From positions 3,038,001 to 3,102,000 of the forward strand of contig JAFEKR010000003.1 in the NCBI GenBank assembly GCA_019022495.1: 64,000 nt of DNA, given 5' to 3'. The position numbers and the translations under genes were made by a program. Under the pieces are notes generated by a model. It was not told the origin of the DNA. It was given only the letters and a program-made list of their open reading frames with translations, and searched no databases. This DNA is from Epichloe hybrida (lineage: Eukaryota > Ascomycota > Sordariomycetes > Hypocreales > Clavicipitaceae). Within the stretch, counting starts at the first letter, position 1. The number at the start of each line of letters is the position of its first letter. Positions 1 through 11,957 of this stretch are shown in pieces.

Positions 1-1
1 T

Positions 2-1720
2 CTCAAACTTGGCTTTATTGGCGTCGTCAATCGGTCACAGCAGGATATTCAGGGCAACAAACCCATGGATGAGGCTCTCCAGGCAGAGATGGACTTTTTC
101 AAGCACCATCCCGCTTACCGGAACATGTCAACCCGATGCGGCACCCAGTTCTTGGCCAAGACGTTGAATACCACGCTCATGTCACACATTCGAGAACGCT
201 TGCCCGACATCAAAGCTCGCCTGAATACGCTTATGGGCCAGACTCAGCAGGAGCTTGCAAGCTACGGTGATATGCATTTCAGTGGCAAGGAGCACAGAGG
301 GTCCCTCATCCTGCAGTCAATGACACGTTTTGCAACCTCCTTCATTTCCTCCATTGACGGCACCTCCTCCGAAATCTCGACTAAGGAGTTGTGCGGCGGC
401 GCCCGTATTTACTACATCTTCAACTCAGTCTTTGGAAGCTCGCTTGAAACCATCGATCCCACCTCGAATCTCTCAGCTCTCGACATACGCACCGCGATTC
501 GAAACTCTACAGGCCCTCGGCCCAGTTTGTTCGTCCCCGAGATGGCCTTTGATCTGTTGGTCAAGCCTCAGATAAAGCTCCTGGAAATTCCTAGTCAACG
601 TTGTGTAGAGCTCGTCTACGAGGAACTTATCAAGATCTGCCACACTTGCGGATCCACTGAACTTTCCCGATACCCAAGACTCCAGGCTAAGCTTATCGAG
701 ACGGTATCGGATCTGCTTCGTGAGCGCCTAGGACCTGCTTCCTCGTACGTCGAGTCTCTTATATCTATTCAACGCGCATACATCAACACAAACCATCCCA
801 ACTTCCTCGGGGCCGCCGCCGCGATGAGCCACGTTGTCAGCGCGAAGCAGGAGCGTGAGCGGAAACGTTTAATTCAAGAGGAGCGTGATCGTCGCGAGAA
901 GCGTCGTCTCAAGGAGCTAGGCCCCAATGGTGTCGAGCCGACCGAGGATGGTGAAGATAACGCTGCTGCAGACAAAGAAAATGGCCGCAAGCATCCCTCC
1001 TCAAAACCAGGCCGCAGCTTATCACCTGCTGTTCATGAAAACGCCCATGGCAGTTTGGCCGCAGCGGTCAACGGTGTTCGGTCAAACTCTCCTTCACGTC
1101 TCAATGGCCAGGGCCTTGGCGGCGCCCGGGATACCTTTCTCAACTATTTCTTCGGCAAAGATGGCATTGCCCTTAATACCTTGCCCGGAGGCCCCGCAGC
1201 AAACGCTGGCAGACACATCAGCCAGTCTTCTGAGCCAAGCATATCACAATCCATTCGACGAGAAGAGAGGATCGCGCCACGGCCAGTACCAGCTCACACT
1301 GATGAATACGACCCCACCTCGCGAAGTTATGGTTTGGCATCACATCTTGTAAGCACCTGAAGACAGACCTGATCACGAGCCATTACGTCACTAACATGTT
1401 TGCGCCAGGGAGAGTCTAATGAACCGGCCATGACTGATCGTGAAGCTATGGAGACGGAGCTTATCCGAGCCTTGATCTCTTCCTACTTCAACATTGTCCG
1501 AGAATCCATTGCCGATCAAGTTCCCAAAGCCATCATGCACCTTCTCGTCAACCACTCAAAGGATGTCGTGCAAAACCGACTCGTCACCGAACTGTACAAA
1601 GAGAGCTTGTTTGAGGAGCTGTTGTACGAAGACGACGGTGTTAAGAAGGAGCGCGAGAAGTGCGAGAATCTTCTTCGAACATACAGGGAAGCCGCCAAAA
1701 TCATTGGCGAAGTTTTGTAA
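2..1720 (+). CDS. DNM1: Dynamin-related GTPase DNM1, C-terminal part (5' end outside window)
   Basis: This is the C-terminal part of a dynamin-family GTPase that assembles on mitochondria (and peroxisomes) and drives their fission. The frame is open from base 2 and has no start codon in the window, so the GTPase domain lies upstream. Exon A runs to 1348 and exon B from 1409; the 60-nt intron has a CTAAC box and leaves phase 0. Visible parts are the dynamin middle/stalk region, a charged Lys/Arg/Glu-rich linker followed by a Ser/Pro-rich insert, an FLNYFFGKDG motif, and the GTPase effector domain (about 1440-1717) with QVPKAIMHLLVNHSKD and LVTELYKESLFEELL. From memory of the two yeast paralogues, the effector domain fits Dnm1 better than Vps1. 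The stop codon ends at 1720. Confidence 0.9.
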
Positions 1721-2871
1721 GCAAAAGACCAACTCCGATGTCATTGCTCTGGGTCTACAACGCCGTTCGCTTCCTCTCTGCGATTTGCATTTGTCACCCA
1801 CGCAAAGCCTGAGGAGAAGAATGGAGATTCCACATGACGAGGGAGGCAATTTTGCTTCTAAACCCTTGAGAGCTTCTCGTTCTGTGCTCCCTGTGAACTA
1901 AGCGCATAGAGATAGAAGGCGAGTAAAGAAGGGTGGTTATGACGCGTAAAGAAGGACGACGACGACGAATGACTTGTACGCGTGATGTACGAAGCTGGGA
2001 CATCGTCGACTGCCTCGATATCTTTGTAAACTGTTTTATCACTTATATACCATTACGCTGGAGGATGGCGAGGGAAAAGATTTTGCATTTGCCGAGCGTG
2101 GAGTGGGGGAAGAGAAAGACAGGAACAGGATACCAGGCAAACCGTGATTATCCCACAGCCGTGCATGCTATGCCATGACACTCAAAATCTTGGTTGGGGC
2201 CGGAGGGGAGGGGACAGTAAGGAGGCAGGAACGTAAGGGAACAAGTCTACTTGCCTCTTTTGGTGTATTTACAGAATTTCTCTCGACTCGATGCGGCGAC
2301 GTTTTCTCTCCACATGAATCACAAAATCTTATGCTACTTGGATGGAAAGTCGAAATGATATCTATTAATATATACCATGTTTTACTCCTTTGTAAAGGGG
2401 CAGTCCAGACCACAGGGCCGAGCAGATTGCAGGCCATTCGCGCGTTGCCATTTATTTGGCTGACTGGGTTGGCCAATGTCGCTTCATGGCTTGGTTCCTC
2501 CGTCCTTTGAACGGTGAGCCCATCACCCTGCTCGGCAAGAGGTCGACCGAGAGCCATGTCAGCGAAGCACAGCCAGAAGGGGGAAATGATGCCCGGGAGT
2601 CGAAACTAGATTCCGGAACCAGGTCCGCGACCACATTGAAAGGCTGCGTACATAATATGGTGTCTTGCTTGTGCGCAAATTGTATTTGCTGTTGAGGCCG
2701 ACACCGGGATTTTCTCCTCGCAACAGAGGGGGTGTTTTATTTTAAAAGCAAGGACGCGGGGTTTGGAAAGAGAACGGAAGTCTGGGGGGTTTTTTATTTT
2801 TTATTTTGCTAGCCATGCTTTAGTAAAGAAACAGTCGCGCAGCCACTTCATCACAGAAACCATAGACGGCT
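1721..2871. other. Convergent intergenic region, DNM1 / Zn2Cys6 gene
   Basis: About 1.15 kb between two converging 3' ends. Short open frames exist on both strands, but none shows a recognisable motif or codon pattern. Two AT-rich stretches, near 2340-2400 and 2735-2815, probably belong to the 3' untranslated regions. I see no RNA gene or repeat here. Confidence 0.6.
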
Positions 2872-5645
2872 CTATTGCGTATTCATCATGCTGTTCTCCT
2901 CGTCGTTTGCATCTCCCCCTCCATAGACCTGAAAGCTTTGGTCTGCGCCCCAGTTGGCCATCTGTGCGTAATTCTCGAAAGCACCCTATACGTTTGATAT
3001 TAGTCAAGGCGAAAAAAGTGGCACGGAAGTTCATAGGCCGATGACAACATACCCAGTCGAGATTGCTGGTCAAGTCAGGCCCAGACGCAGGCACACCGCC
3101 GATATTAGTAAACATGGACAACGACGACTGCGGCCCAAAGGGGTTCGTTCCACCGTCTAATATGGGGAAGTCGCCGAGAGTTGGTGCGGGAAGGCTGAAT
3201 TCCATTCCCATAAAGGCGCTGCTGCCATTGGTATTGGTGAACGAGCTCACACCGGCGCCGAAATCGGGTAATCCGTCTGATGATGTAGTTGCTGGTCCTA
3301 ATGCAGGCAGCAGCATTGGATCCAACGCTGTGCTGTCTGCAAGTGACGAGGGCACCTCGGGTTGGGACGTAGCCAAGCCTGCCGACGTCTCCGTTGGTTC
3401 TTTGAGCTTTTGTAGCATAATCTCAACTGTCTTGGCACCCTTGTATGCATCCATTGATCCTTCTGCGAGGCTCTTCCAGATGACTGCTGCGTCTTCCAGC
3501 GAGCTTATCATTCTAGATCGCTCCTCAGGTGACCAGCGAAACGCTCCCTCCGAAGCCTCAGGCAACCCAGACTGGCTCGCGATGTTATCATAGTGGAGAT
3601 CCAACACGATAAGCATGGCTGGAAGGATGAATTCTTTTGTCGCAATAGACTTCACGTACCAACTGACAGTCCGCAGCCGACCATTACTCTGAGATTCGCG
3701 ATGGAGGGTCTGCAAGTGGTCCATGGCTTGCAGGGACGCCTCGATAGCCCTCCTTCTCGAGTGAGCATATCTTGGATTCTGACGCGCTCTGTACAAGTAT
3801 TTCCGATGCAAAAGACACATGATCTTCTTTGATAGGATTTCAATACTGAACCTGGCTATGATGAGCGTGACCGGGTCCCGAGAACCGGCCAAAGAGCCGA
3901 GCTTAAGATGCGGTGGCAGCTCGTGCATGATTTGTCGAACCTTGGCATCGGACCGAATGATTTCATCGTACGGCACCCCTTTGTCCACTCGGTTGGTTGC
4001 TTGGAGTATATTGCCCAGCTCAATACAGAGCCGTGCCTTGGCGATCATGTACGAAACCGGGGCTGCTTCCGTCACAGGCCGCGAGGGCGGTAGTTCCTTG
4101 GTGCTGGGGTTAAATTCGTCATCGTAAATATTATTGGGCAGCTGCGTATCACAGTCATGGTCATAGATCATGTTCGGCAGTGACACCTGGTGAGAAAATA
4201 CGACATCTGCCATTCGAACTACAGCCCACGTGCGTCGCCTCATTTCCTGCGCAGAATGTTAGATCCTGGAGCAAATTAGATCCACGTTGGGATTTTTTTT
4301 TTAATTTTTTTCTTTCTTCATCTTTACAAGCTTCAGTCTCATACGTACCGCTTGAAATGGCGTCAGAGATGGGAACCATTTTGCATCTCTGTGATAGCCC
4401 ATGCGGAAAGCTATTCGAATGATCAAGGACACAATCATCCACAACCCAAGATCTGCGTCCCACCTTGACGAGTACTCGCCGAAAACGTAGAGCAACATGG
4501 CTTCTACCGTGTATTCCACCGGCTTGGTGTAGTCGGCCTTCATTAGGCACTGGACGGTGCGCAGCCGGTACTCTGCCGCCAGCTCCGAAGTTCGACCTCG
4601 CCATTCCGAGGGCTCATCTCCTATCTTGTGGTAGCTCAGCATGGCGAGGCAGAGTACCGAGTATAGTAAGCCCAACCACATGATGGGTGTTTTCGACGGA
4701 TCCTGCCAGTGGTCGCGAAGTTGTTGCAAGAACGTCGGCCGATGGATAATACTGACTGCATTTTCCATGGAGTTAAAGTATCGACTGCACAACGCGAGCA
4801 CACTAGACTTGTGCGGCAGTTCTGATCTGAGTTCTGCCTCGGAAGCAGGTGATGCTCCTAGCAGCAGCGTCGGGCCTTCCCTAGCCGTGGCGGGCTTGGA
4901 TGATCGCACTCTTTCGTAACTAGTTTCAAGCTCTTTCTTGTGACTTGTGAAGAAATTCTTGACTTCGGCAATGTGGGACAGAATCAAATGCCAATGTTCC
5001 TGACCAAGGTACATTGATTTACCCTTGTCAGCATCAACCTTCAGAATGCCGATTGATTTGGCAAGGCAATCATCCACATCGCTCTCATCATCAGCCATGA
5101 CCGCCTCCTTCTCGCCGGGCTGTCTAGCCGCAGAGGAGCCGCTGTCCGTGACGGATTGCGAAGTAGATGTGCTATTTCGAGGAGGGCCTGTGTCAACGTT
5201 GGCCCCATTATGCATCAAAGATAGAACGAGTCCCTCGAGTCGGTCTATCCTGTTTTGCATGTCGTCGGGGCTGGATTCACCCTGGGTTTGGCTCCTTTTC
5301 CGTGAAGCTGGGGCTGCGTAGGAACAAGCGGTCGTGCCCATACCCTCGCGCTTGGTGCAGTTACTACAAGGGTGATTTCGATCGCATTTTCTGGTAAGAC
5401 GGGTTAGCACAGCGCGATGAGTTGGTTGATTGATATGAAACGCACAGGACGGACTTACAGCCTAGAAAAGATTGTCAGCCGGATTCCGATTTTAATGAGC
5501 TCCAGAGCTTACATGCTACTTACTTTCTTGTCCTGCATGGATAACAGCTCAATGGAACGCGGTTGCGCTTGCGAACAACGCGAAATTGCTCCTCTGGTGA
5601 TCGGCCCCCGGTAGAGGAGTTCGTTGAAGGAGGTGTCGGGGTCAT
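2872..5645 (-). CDS. Zn(II)2Cys6 transcription factor with fungal_trans domain, five exons including a 3-nt microexon
   Basis: A nuclear Zn2Cys6 regulator of about 824 residues. Exons on the minus strand are 5645-5524, 5461-5459 (3 nt), 5390-4349, 4246-3053 and 2985-2872; together they give 2475 nt, an exact multiple of three. The binuclear cluster has Cys34, 37, 44, 50, 53 and 64, with the canonical C-x2-C-x6-C spacing only if the 3-nt exon is used. A linker with a short coiled-coil-like stretch (QNRIDRLEGLVLSL) follows, then the fungal-specific domain from about residue 200 (RYFNSMENAVSIIHRPTF; later EMRRRTWAVVRMADVVFS across the exon 3/4 junction). The last exon supplies an Asn/Asp-rich tail ending NTQ. 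The ATG at 5645 gives a short basic N-terminus before the cluster. Target genes cannot be inferred. The family is certain; the exact gene is not. Confidence 0.85.
5459..5461 (-). other. Putative 3-nt microexon (GCT) in the zinc-cluster coding region
   Basis: On the minus strand the order is donor GTAAGT at 5523, branch-like CTGAC near 5475, acceptor CTAG ending at 5462, the three bases GCT, donor GTAAGT starting at 5458, CTAAC near 5406, and acceptor CCAG ending at 5391. The flanking introns are 62 and 68 nt. The three bases supply the last base of Lys41 and the first two of Leu42. With them the second and third cluster cysteines are six residues apart, as the family requires; without them they are five apart. 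Both forms stay in frame. Confidence 0.75.
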
Positions 5646-6418
5646 GATTGCAGGTATGTTGAGCAGAGACGGTGCTGAATGAAGTAAGATGGTCTCAACG
5701 TCAACGTCACTTAGGACTTTGAAACCCCTGGCAAGCTGTAGTATCTTTAGTCGGGATCAAAAGGAAACAGAAAGGAGGGGGGTGTGGAATAGGCATCGAG
5801 GGCTTGGATGAGAAGATGTCAGCTTGACCAGACCTTATCGGGATGACACCCATTGACAGGCTGACAGCAGCTGATTGCTCACTGTCCTAGGCTTTAGCCC
5901 AGCGCCACCAGCGGCAGCCCTGCCACTCAACAACGAAGTATGTACTCCCGGACTTCTTCACAAGAATGCTACAGTCATTTGTCAGCCGTTGCTGGCTAGT
6001 GTTGTGCCATGTCCGGAACAAGAAAAGAGAAAAATATCAGCTTCTCAGAGCGTAGCATGATTCCGTACGTTGATTATTTTATTGACTAGCCATGAATTAC
6101 TAGTATGTGCATTTTTTGATTTGTTACTCTCCTTTCTGCTCTGTTGCTTGATCGAATGAGTGTTCACGTGACTCTCAACTCATGCCCAACTCGAACTGCC
6201 CTTGTCATCGGTCCCCGATGCATGTCTCGTCTCCTAAACCATCCATTGCGGAAGGAAAGAGACTCTGTAACGAAGCCCATGGAATTGAAACCAGTCGCCT
6301 GAGTTCCACAAGTCACAGAGATGGCTGTACTACTCCGTACTCGTGATGCATTTCGATGCAGTTAATCCGTATTAGTTTCTAAACTGAATTGCACATGTGG
6401 TATATTTTCTTCATCTCT
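5646..6418. other. Intergenic region upstream of the Zn2Cys6 gene
   Basis: About 770 bp holding the promoter of the Zn2Cys6 gene and the 3' region of the glutaredoxin gene. It carries a TACTCCGTAC copy at 6331-6340 and a related ATCCGTATTA at 6365. No coding signal was found. Confidence 0.55.
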
Positions 6419-7273
6419 TCAAGCTGCGGCATCGGCACCTCCGCTTACACTGTGTGCCTTGAAGAAGTTTTCGTCGTTTCCGAGTTCCTCCTTGATCTAA
6501 ATCCGGTGTTAGTGGAAAATCGAGAGTGAGCAGATAGACGAAGCTGACTACAGGGGGGCCGGGGAATGACATACGATATCTAATCCGCCAACAAGTTCAC
6601 CGTCCATCCACAACTGCGGATAAGTTGGCCAATCTGCGAACTCCTTCAAACCCTGGCGGACTTCGTCATCGGCCAAAATATTAAAGAAGCCATATTTGAC
6701 CGAATTCTCTCGAAGAAGTCCCACCAGTTGTCTTGAGAATCCGCACTGTGGGGAGCTAGGCGTTCCCTTCATGAATAACATGACTGGGGCTGCCTTAACA
6801 AGATCACCGAGACGCTTGAATAGTTCCTCTTTCTGTTTCTCGGGGTCAGCATTGGCCCCGTCGGCATTAGCAGGCGCATTGGTTTGCTCGGTGCCGTTAG
6901 CGGTGGCGGCGGCGGCGACGGAACCGTCTTTCTGGGCATGCGTTTCGATGGCATTTCTGACTTTCACAGCGCTGCTGCCGCTGACTGTCTCGATGACATG
7001 GCGGTTTCGAATAAGGACGAGGAAGGGAACTGCAGTGACGTCGTAGGTTTCGCTGACATCGCTCAATTCTTCGGCATTTATTGATACCCATTTCGTGCTT
7101 AGAGGTTCTGTGACGGGGTATTCTGAGGCCAAAGTTGAGAGAACGGTAGCCATCTGGGCGCATGGCGCTGCCCAAGGAGCATGAAACGACACGACGAGCA
7201 GGGTTGAGGGTGGAAGAGAACCCAGAGTCTCCTCCCATTGCGTGGACGCTGTGATCTCGGTGATGGTCGACAT
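6419..7273 (-). CDS. GRX4: Monothiol glutaredoxin, GRX3/GRX4 type (thioredoxin-like plus CGFS glutaredoxin domain)
   Basis: A cytosolic/nuclear monothiol glutaredoxin that binds [2Fe-2S] clusters and serves iron sensing and trafficking. Exons are 7273-6575 and 6496-6419, with a 78-nt intron in phase 0, giving 258 residues, the usual size of the family. Residues 1-115 form a thioredoxin-like domain in which the CxxC motif is reduced to WAAPC (34-38). An Ala/Asn-rich linker (about 116-146) follows, then the glutaredoxin domain with KGTPSSPQCGFS (active Cys177), WPTYPQLW and GG-LDI. The second exon adds the conserved tail beginning IKEELGN. In yeast and other fungi this protein works with the iron regulators Aft1 or the GATA/HapX factors; none of those lies nearby. 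GRX3 and GRX4 cannot be told apart here. Confidence 0.93.
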
Positions 7274-7674
7274 AATGAACAGTCACAGTCAAACAGAATG
7301 GCCAAGCGCAGAAGATCAAAACGCAAGAGCGGTAAAGGTGCGGCAAAGTTGGGATCGTTGTGCAATGGAAACGGACGGGCATGAGAAGACCCGAATTTCA
7401 GGGACGAAAAGAGAAATCTGGTCGACGAGAAGCGTTGGGAGGGGCAGACTCATTGTCCATGGTTGGACAGGCAGCCTTGCGTCATTTTAAGTGGTTCGCA
7501 TTGGTCAGCCAGGCCAAAGCTCCAAAGTTGATAGGGCAGGTGCGGCCGGAACCCAGCGGGCCTCTTGTTTGCTGTTTGTTGCTACGTACGGATCCGTAGC
7601 CACGGAAGAAAGCATGGAAGGAAGCAAGTGAGGCAGAGGCAACTTGGTTAGACCAGTTAGACCATCGACTCATC

Positions 7675-7724
7675 CTCATAGGCCCTCATAGGCCCTCATA
7701 GGCCCTCATAGGCCCTCATAGGCC
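7675..7724. repeat. 10-bp tandem repeat GGCCCTCATA
   Basis: Four perfect copies of GGCCCTCATA occupy 7681-7720, with partial copies on each side. It lies in the GRX4-type/ABP1 intergenic region. Confidence 0.95.
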
Positions 7725-7958
7725 TTCTGGTGTGGAAAGATGTGATAGATTACAGGAAATGCGCATGCCGAGCACGCACGGCAGCCTCTGGCAAGCCAAC
7801 CCAGTGGAATCGCAAAAAAGCCCAATGGATTGCGAGCAAAAACGGCAACACGATCCGCCGAGCCCTGCCTGCACAGCCTCCTCTCATTCATCGTCCTGGT
7901 GTCTCGTTAATACTAGCTAGAGGGGAAGCGCAAGTGCGTGCGTCAGCTTGTTTCCGCA

Positions 7959-7990
7959 CAGTCAGTCAGTCAGTCAGTCAGTCAGTCAGT
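7959..7990. repeat. (CAGT)8 microsatellite
   Basis: Eight uninterrupted CAGT units sit about 410 bp upstream of the ABP1 start, followed at 8041-8066 by four CAACGT units. Both are likely to be polymorphic. Confidence 0.95.
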
Positions 7991-8402
7991 CTCCTTGTCA
8001 GGTCCCAACATTTGCCCGCCCCACCCGACGAGTCAAGCAGCAACGTCAACGTCAACGTCAACGTCGCCAACCCCGAGCTCAGCTTCCCATACCAGCTAAC
8101 AAACCTCTGCAACACCAGCTCCGTTGGGTTCCCTTATCCTCGCGTCCTCCTCCCTTCCGCCGCATACATCTCGCAGATTTCGCGCGAGATTTTCCTCGCT
8201 GGCGGCTGCAACAGCTGTCGCCTTCTCCGACTCCCAGGCGAGCTTTCTGCGAGATATTACTGACTGGAATTGTCCCCCGCACCCGCATCCGAGAGAGTCA
8301 GGAGCTTCGCTGTCTAATTTCGACCTTCAGCGACGTCATTGTCTCTCACCCCGTCTTCAACAATCGCCATATTTGCCTCAACCTCCGCCGTACTCCAAAA
8401 CC

Positions 8403-10932
8403 ATGGCCTCGTTGAACTTGTCCATCAATGGGCCTTCTATAAAGAGCAGCTACAATGGTGTTGTCAACGGCCCACCTCCATCCTCTGCTTCGGCCACGTG
8501 TGCGCAGTGGGCGCTTTTCTCAGTGCAGGCCCCGTTGATGAACGCTTTCCAAGACGGAGGTTCCAAGGAGAGCATTCTCAAAGTCGAGAGCACCGGAGGT
8601 ACGAAGAATGCCTCACAGCTTCATCCTTGCTTCTTCGCATGCGGCGAGTACTAACGAGACAAAACTAATGCAGACGGTGAACTGGCTGATTTGATTGAGG
8701 ACTTCAACGAGGGCCGAATCCAATTTGCATTCGTGAAAGTGAAGGATCCAAATACTGCATTACCCAAGAATGTTCTCATTGCGTGGTGTGGTGGCGGTGT
8801 TCCCGAGCGCACAAAGGGTTACTTCACCAGTCATACCGCCACTGTAGCCAAAGTTCTACACGGTTATCACGTCCAAATTACCGCCCGATCAGACAGCGAC
8901 CTTGCGCCAGAAACCATTATGCAAAAAGTATCTGATGCCTCGGGAGCCAAATATTCTGCTGGAGGCCCCGAAGGTGTGACACGCGCAGCGCCTCCTCCTG
9001 TCAAGTCGAAGCCAGTGTTTACTCCTACATCATCCAGCGCTGGAAGAGCATTTGACCCTCTCGTCGCTGCCCGATCACGAAGAGATGACACGTTGGACAA
9101 CGATGGATGGGGGACTGATGCGCCGCCTGTTACCAGAACGCAGATCGAGAAGGTGGAACCCGCATACAAGCCGACAAGAGTCAACATGGCAGAGCTCACG
9201 AAGAAAAAATCAGAGCCTTCTCAATTCGATGTTGGAAATCATCAGGCGGACGGGGCCACCGATGTTGTGCGTGGTGGTTACCAACCGGTGGGCAAGGTAG
9301 ACATTGCTGCAATTCGTGCTGCTGCACAGAAAAAGGGAGACGATCGCCCTGCACCTGTTAAGGGAGCTTATGAACCGGTGGGAAAGGTTGACATCGCCGC
9401 CATCAAGGCCAGAGCCCATAAGCCAACCGAGCCGAGGGAAGAGGAGGATCCTTCAGATCCCAAGCCTCTCGCCGAGCGAGCTGCGGCTTTTTCTCAACCG
9501 AAGTCCCAGTTAGAGCGGATCACGGCCATGCCCAAACCGAAAGTCGGCAACAAATTTGGTGGTGCCTCGACATTTACTGGCACAAAAGCCCCAACACCTG
9601 GTGGTTTAGGCTTTGGCGGTCCAGCCGCACCAGTGGCTCCTCCAGTCGGTGCCGCCAGCCGGACTTTCGCAGACCAAGGAGGCAAGACTCCTGCGCAGCT
9701 TTGGGCTGAGAAGAAGGCTCGTGAAAGAGGCTCAAGCGTCGGAAATACATCCCCCTCTGGAACTGCCGCGCGGGTCACAGCCCAGAAGAGTGGAGGAGAG
9801 GGTTGGAAGAGCGGTTACTCTGGAAAGTCATGGGCACCTGTGCAAGCCCCGGGCTTTTCTCGCGACTCTCCTGCAGATGCTCAGTCGCAGCAGAATACCG
9901 GCGATGCCTCAGGGGGAGCTGCAGAAAACTCCGATGACGGTGCTGGGGGAGTGTCTTCTCTTCGAGATCGATTCAAGGACGCCTCTCTCATCGGTTCAGC
10001 ACCATCAACGTCTGCTGCTGGAAGATACCATGATGATGATTCAGCTCCTCCTCCTCCCGTTCCCGACAACTCTCGTTCATCTGGCGGCTTGGCTCTCCCA
10101 GGTCTTCCAAGCAGGCCCCCTCCAGCTGACGAGTCGGAGGAAGAAGAGGCAGGTCGATCTGCTTATGAAACAGCCGCTGAACAACGAGACCCCTCACCCA
10201 TACGCGTAGCCGCTCCTGTACCCCGTTCTCCTGAGCCCGAACCCGAGCCTCAGCCAGTTCGACGGAACCTACCGCCCCAGCTTCCTGCCCAAGAACCAGA
10301 GCCACCGGTGGCCGCTGCCGCCAAGGCCCCTGAACCGGAGCCAGAACGCGAGCCTGAACACGAAGCTCCCGGGCATGCCCTAGGTGGTGGTCACCAAGCC
10401 GTAGTGATGTACGACTACGAAAAGGCGGAGGGCAATGAGATTGACCTGATTGAAGGCCAATATATCACGAACATTGAGATGGTGGACGAGGACTGGTGGA
10501 TGGGCACGAACCACCTGGGCGAGAGTGGTCTATTCCCCAGTAACTACGTCGAGGTTGTTGAAGAGGAGCACGCAATTTCAAGTTCTGCAGCTTTACCATC
10601 AGCCCCCGAACCCGCTGTACGCAGCGTTCCCAGTGCCCCTGCGCCGGCAGCGCCAGCGGCGCCAGCGGCGCCAGCAGCAGCAGGGCCAACCGCCACAGCC
10701 TTGTACGACTATGAGGCGGCCGAAGACAATGGTAAGTGGACACGGGACACATATCGAAGGACCTCTCATGACACCAGAGCAAGTCACTAACAATGAGATT
10801 TACCTAGAACTGTCATTCCCCGAGGATGCTCAGATTACAAACCTGGAATTCCCAGATGAAGATTGGTGGTTCGGACATTTCAACGGAAAGGCGGGTCTCT
10901 TCCCGTCCAACTATGTGCAGCTGGATTCTTGA
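8403..10932 (+). CDS. ABP1: ABP1/drebrin-like actin-binding protein (ADF-H domain, two C-terminal SH3 domains)
   Basis: An adaptor of cortical actin patches that links F-actin and Arp2/3 activation to endocytosis. Exons are 8403-8598, 8674-10731 and 10808-10932, giving 792 residues. The ADF-homology domain fills about residues 10-140 (LADLIEDFNEGRIQFAFVKV, IAWCGGGVPERTKGYF). A long disordered middle contains two close copies of PVGKVDIAAI (nt 9286-9315 and 9376-9405) and a related earlier segment, then acidic and Pro-rich stretches (EPEPEPQP). Two SH3 domains follow: VVMYDYEKAEGNEIDL...GLFPSNYVEVV (about 642-697) and ALYDYEAAEDN-ELSFPED...GLFPSNYVQL at the C-terminus. The last intron splits the second SH3 domain after the EDN codons, and the joined frame restores the ALYDY...SNYV fold. 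Two SH3 domains are common in filamentous fungi, whereas budding yeast Abp1 has one. Confidence 0.93.
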
Positions 10933-11957
10933 AATGCATTCATTAGCCAAGTGTAGGCGGCTCTTCACAAGTGAACGGATTGTTGTTGTGTTGGCACATG
11001 GGCTCTCATTGGGGGTGTTTTCATCAGAAGCAGTCTCGGCACTTGATTTTACCAACGTCTCACGTTGCTACTACAGCTGCAAGCCAGGGGTGGGACGGCA
11101 ACAAAAGCAAACCAATTGATTTTTTAACGAAGAGAGTCAACCCGGACTACACGTCATGTGTTGTCCAGTAGTCTTATAAGCTCTACATTTCATCCCCAAA
11201 AGGGAGACGAATTCTTCCTGAAATGAACTGAAAGCGCCGGCCTGTTTATAGAGTCACCTACCACACATTACTAGAGAAATCCGACGCGTTGGCCACAACC
11301 ATGAATGGGGGAGAGAATTAATAGATAACCATGCATGCAATCAGATGGAACACGCGCCAGACGTTCCACGTCCTTCCGTAGAGTAGATTGACATGTTGAA
11401 CGCTTCTCCAAACTCCTTCGAACAATGCATCACAATTCTACACAATCGTCACTGCACAGGCACCCGCAAACATGGCATTCACAACAATAAATCACCTTCT
11501 ATTGCCAAAGCCTGATCCTAGAAGTAACACGACCGTCCTCACAGCGCATCATAACCTGCTCGGGAACCAATGCAGCCCGAGCTCGCAAAAGAAGCATGAT
11601 ACACAAAGGGAAAACGCCAGACGGAAAAGTGACATGGCTCTCATGTGGGTGACCCGTTTCAAAGCTGTTATGCTGCTAGCTACCGTTGTGGAAGCGCATG
11701 TGGTGCTTGTGTGGAAGGATCTCTGTGTAATAAATGGGATATATGAATATATTGCCGGAAAAAAAACATTCTTCTTTCCTTCACTGCATCGTTTTCTTCT
11801 CATCTGTGGGGAATAAGGACCCGTGTGCAAGACGACGTCATCATCATGTTGACTGGCTTCGGCAGTATTTGGGTGTTTTCGATTAGAGGTGGCATCGAAG
11901 CCCTGATGCGTCTTTGGAGGCCAGATACATCGGGGGTATCTGGAGATAAATGCGCGT
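10933..11957. other. Convergent intergenic region, ABP1 / CYSTM gene
   Basis: About 1 kb between converging 3' ends, moderately AT-rich, with short A and T runs near 11759-11780 that suit 3' untranslated regions. No motif-bearing open frame and no RNA gene were seen. Confidence 0.5.

Larger units (their letters stand above)
7274..8402. other. Divergent promoter region, GRX4-type / ABP1, with tandem repeats
   Basis: About 1.1 kb between two divergent starts. It holds a 10-bp tandem repeat (7675-7724), a TACGTACGGATCCGTAG palindrome-like element near 7584-7599, a CAGT tetramer run (7959-7990) and a CAACGT hexamer run (8041-8066). The CT-rich stretch from about 8100 to 8400 is probably the ABP1 leader. 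Confidence 0.55.

Noticed and set aside
2801..3052. Reading the Zn2Cys6 gene straight through to 2801
   Set aside because: A 67-nt intron (3052-2986) joins LDW to GAFENYAQMANWGAD, a more plausible tail that stops at 2872.
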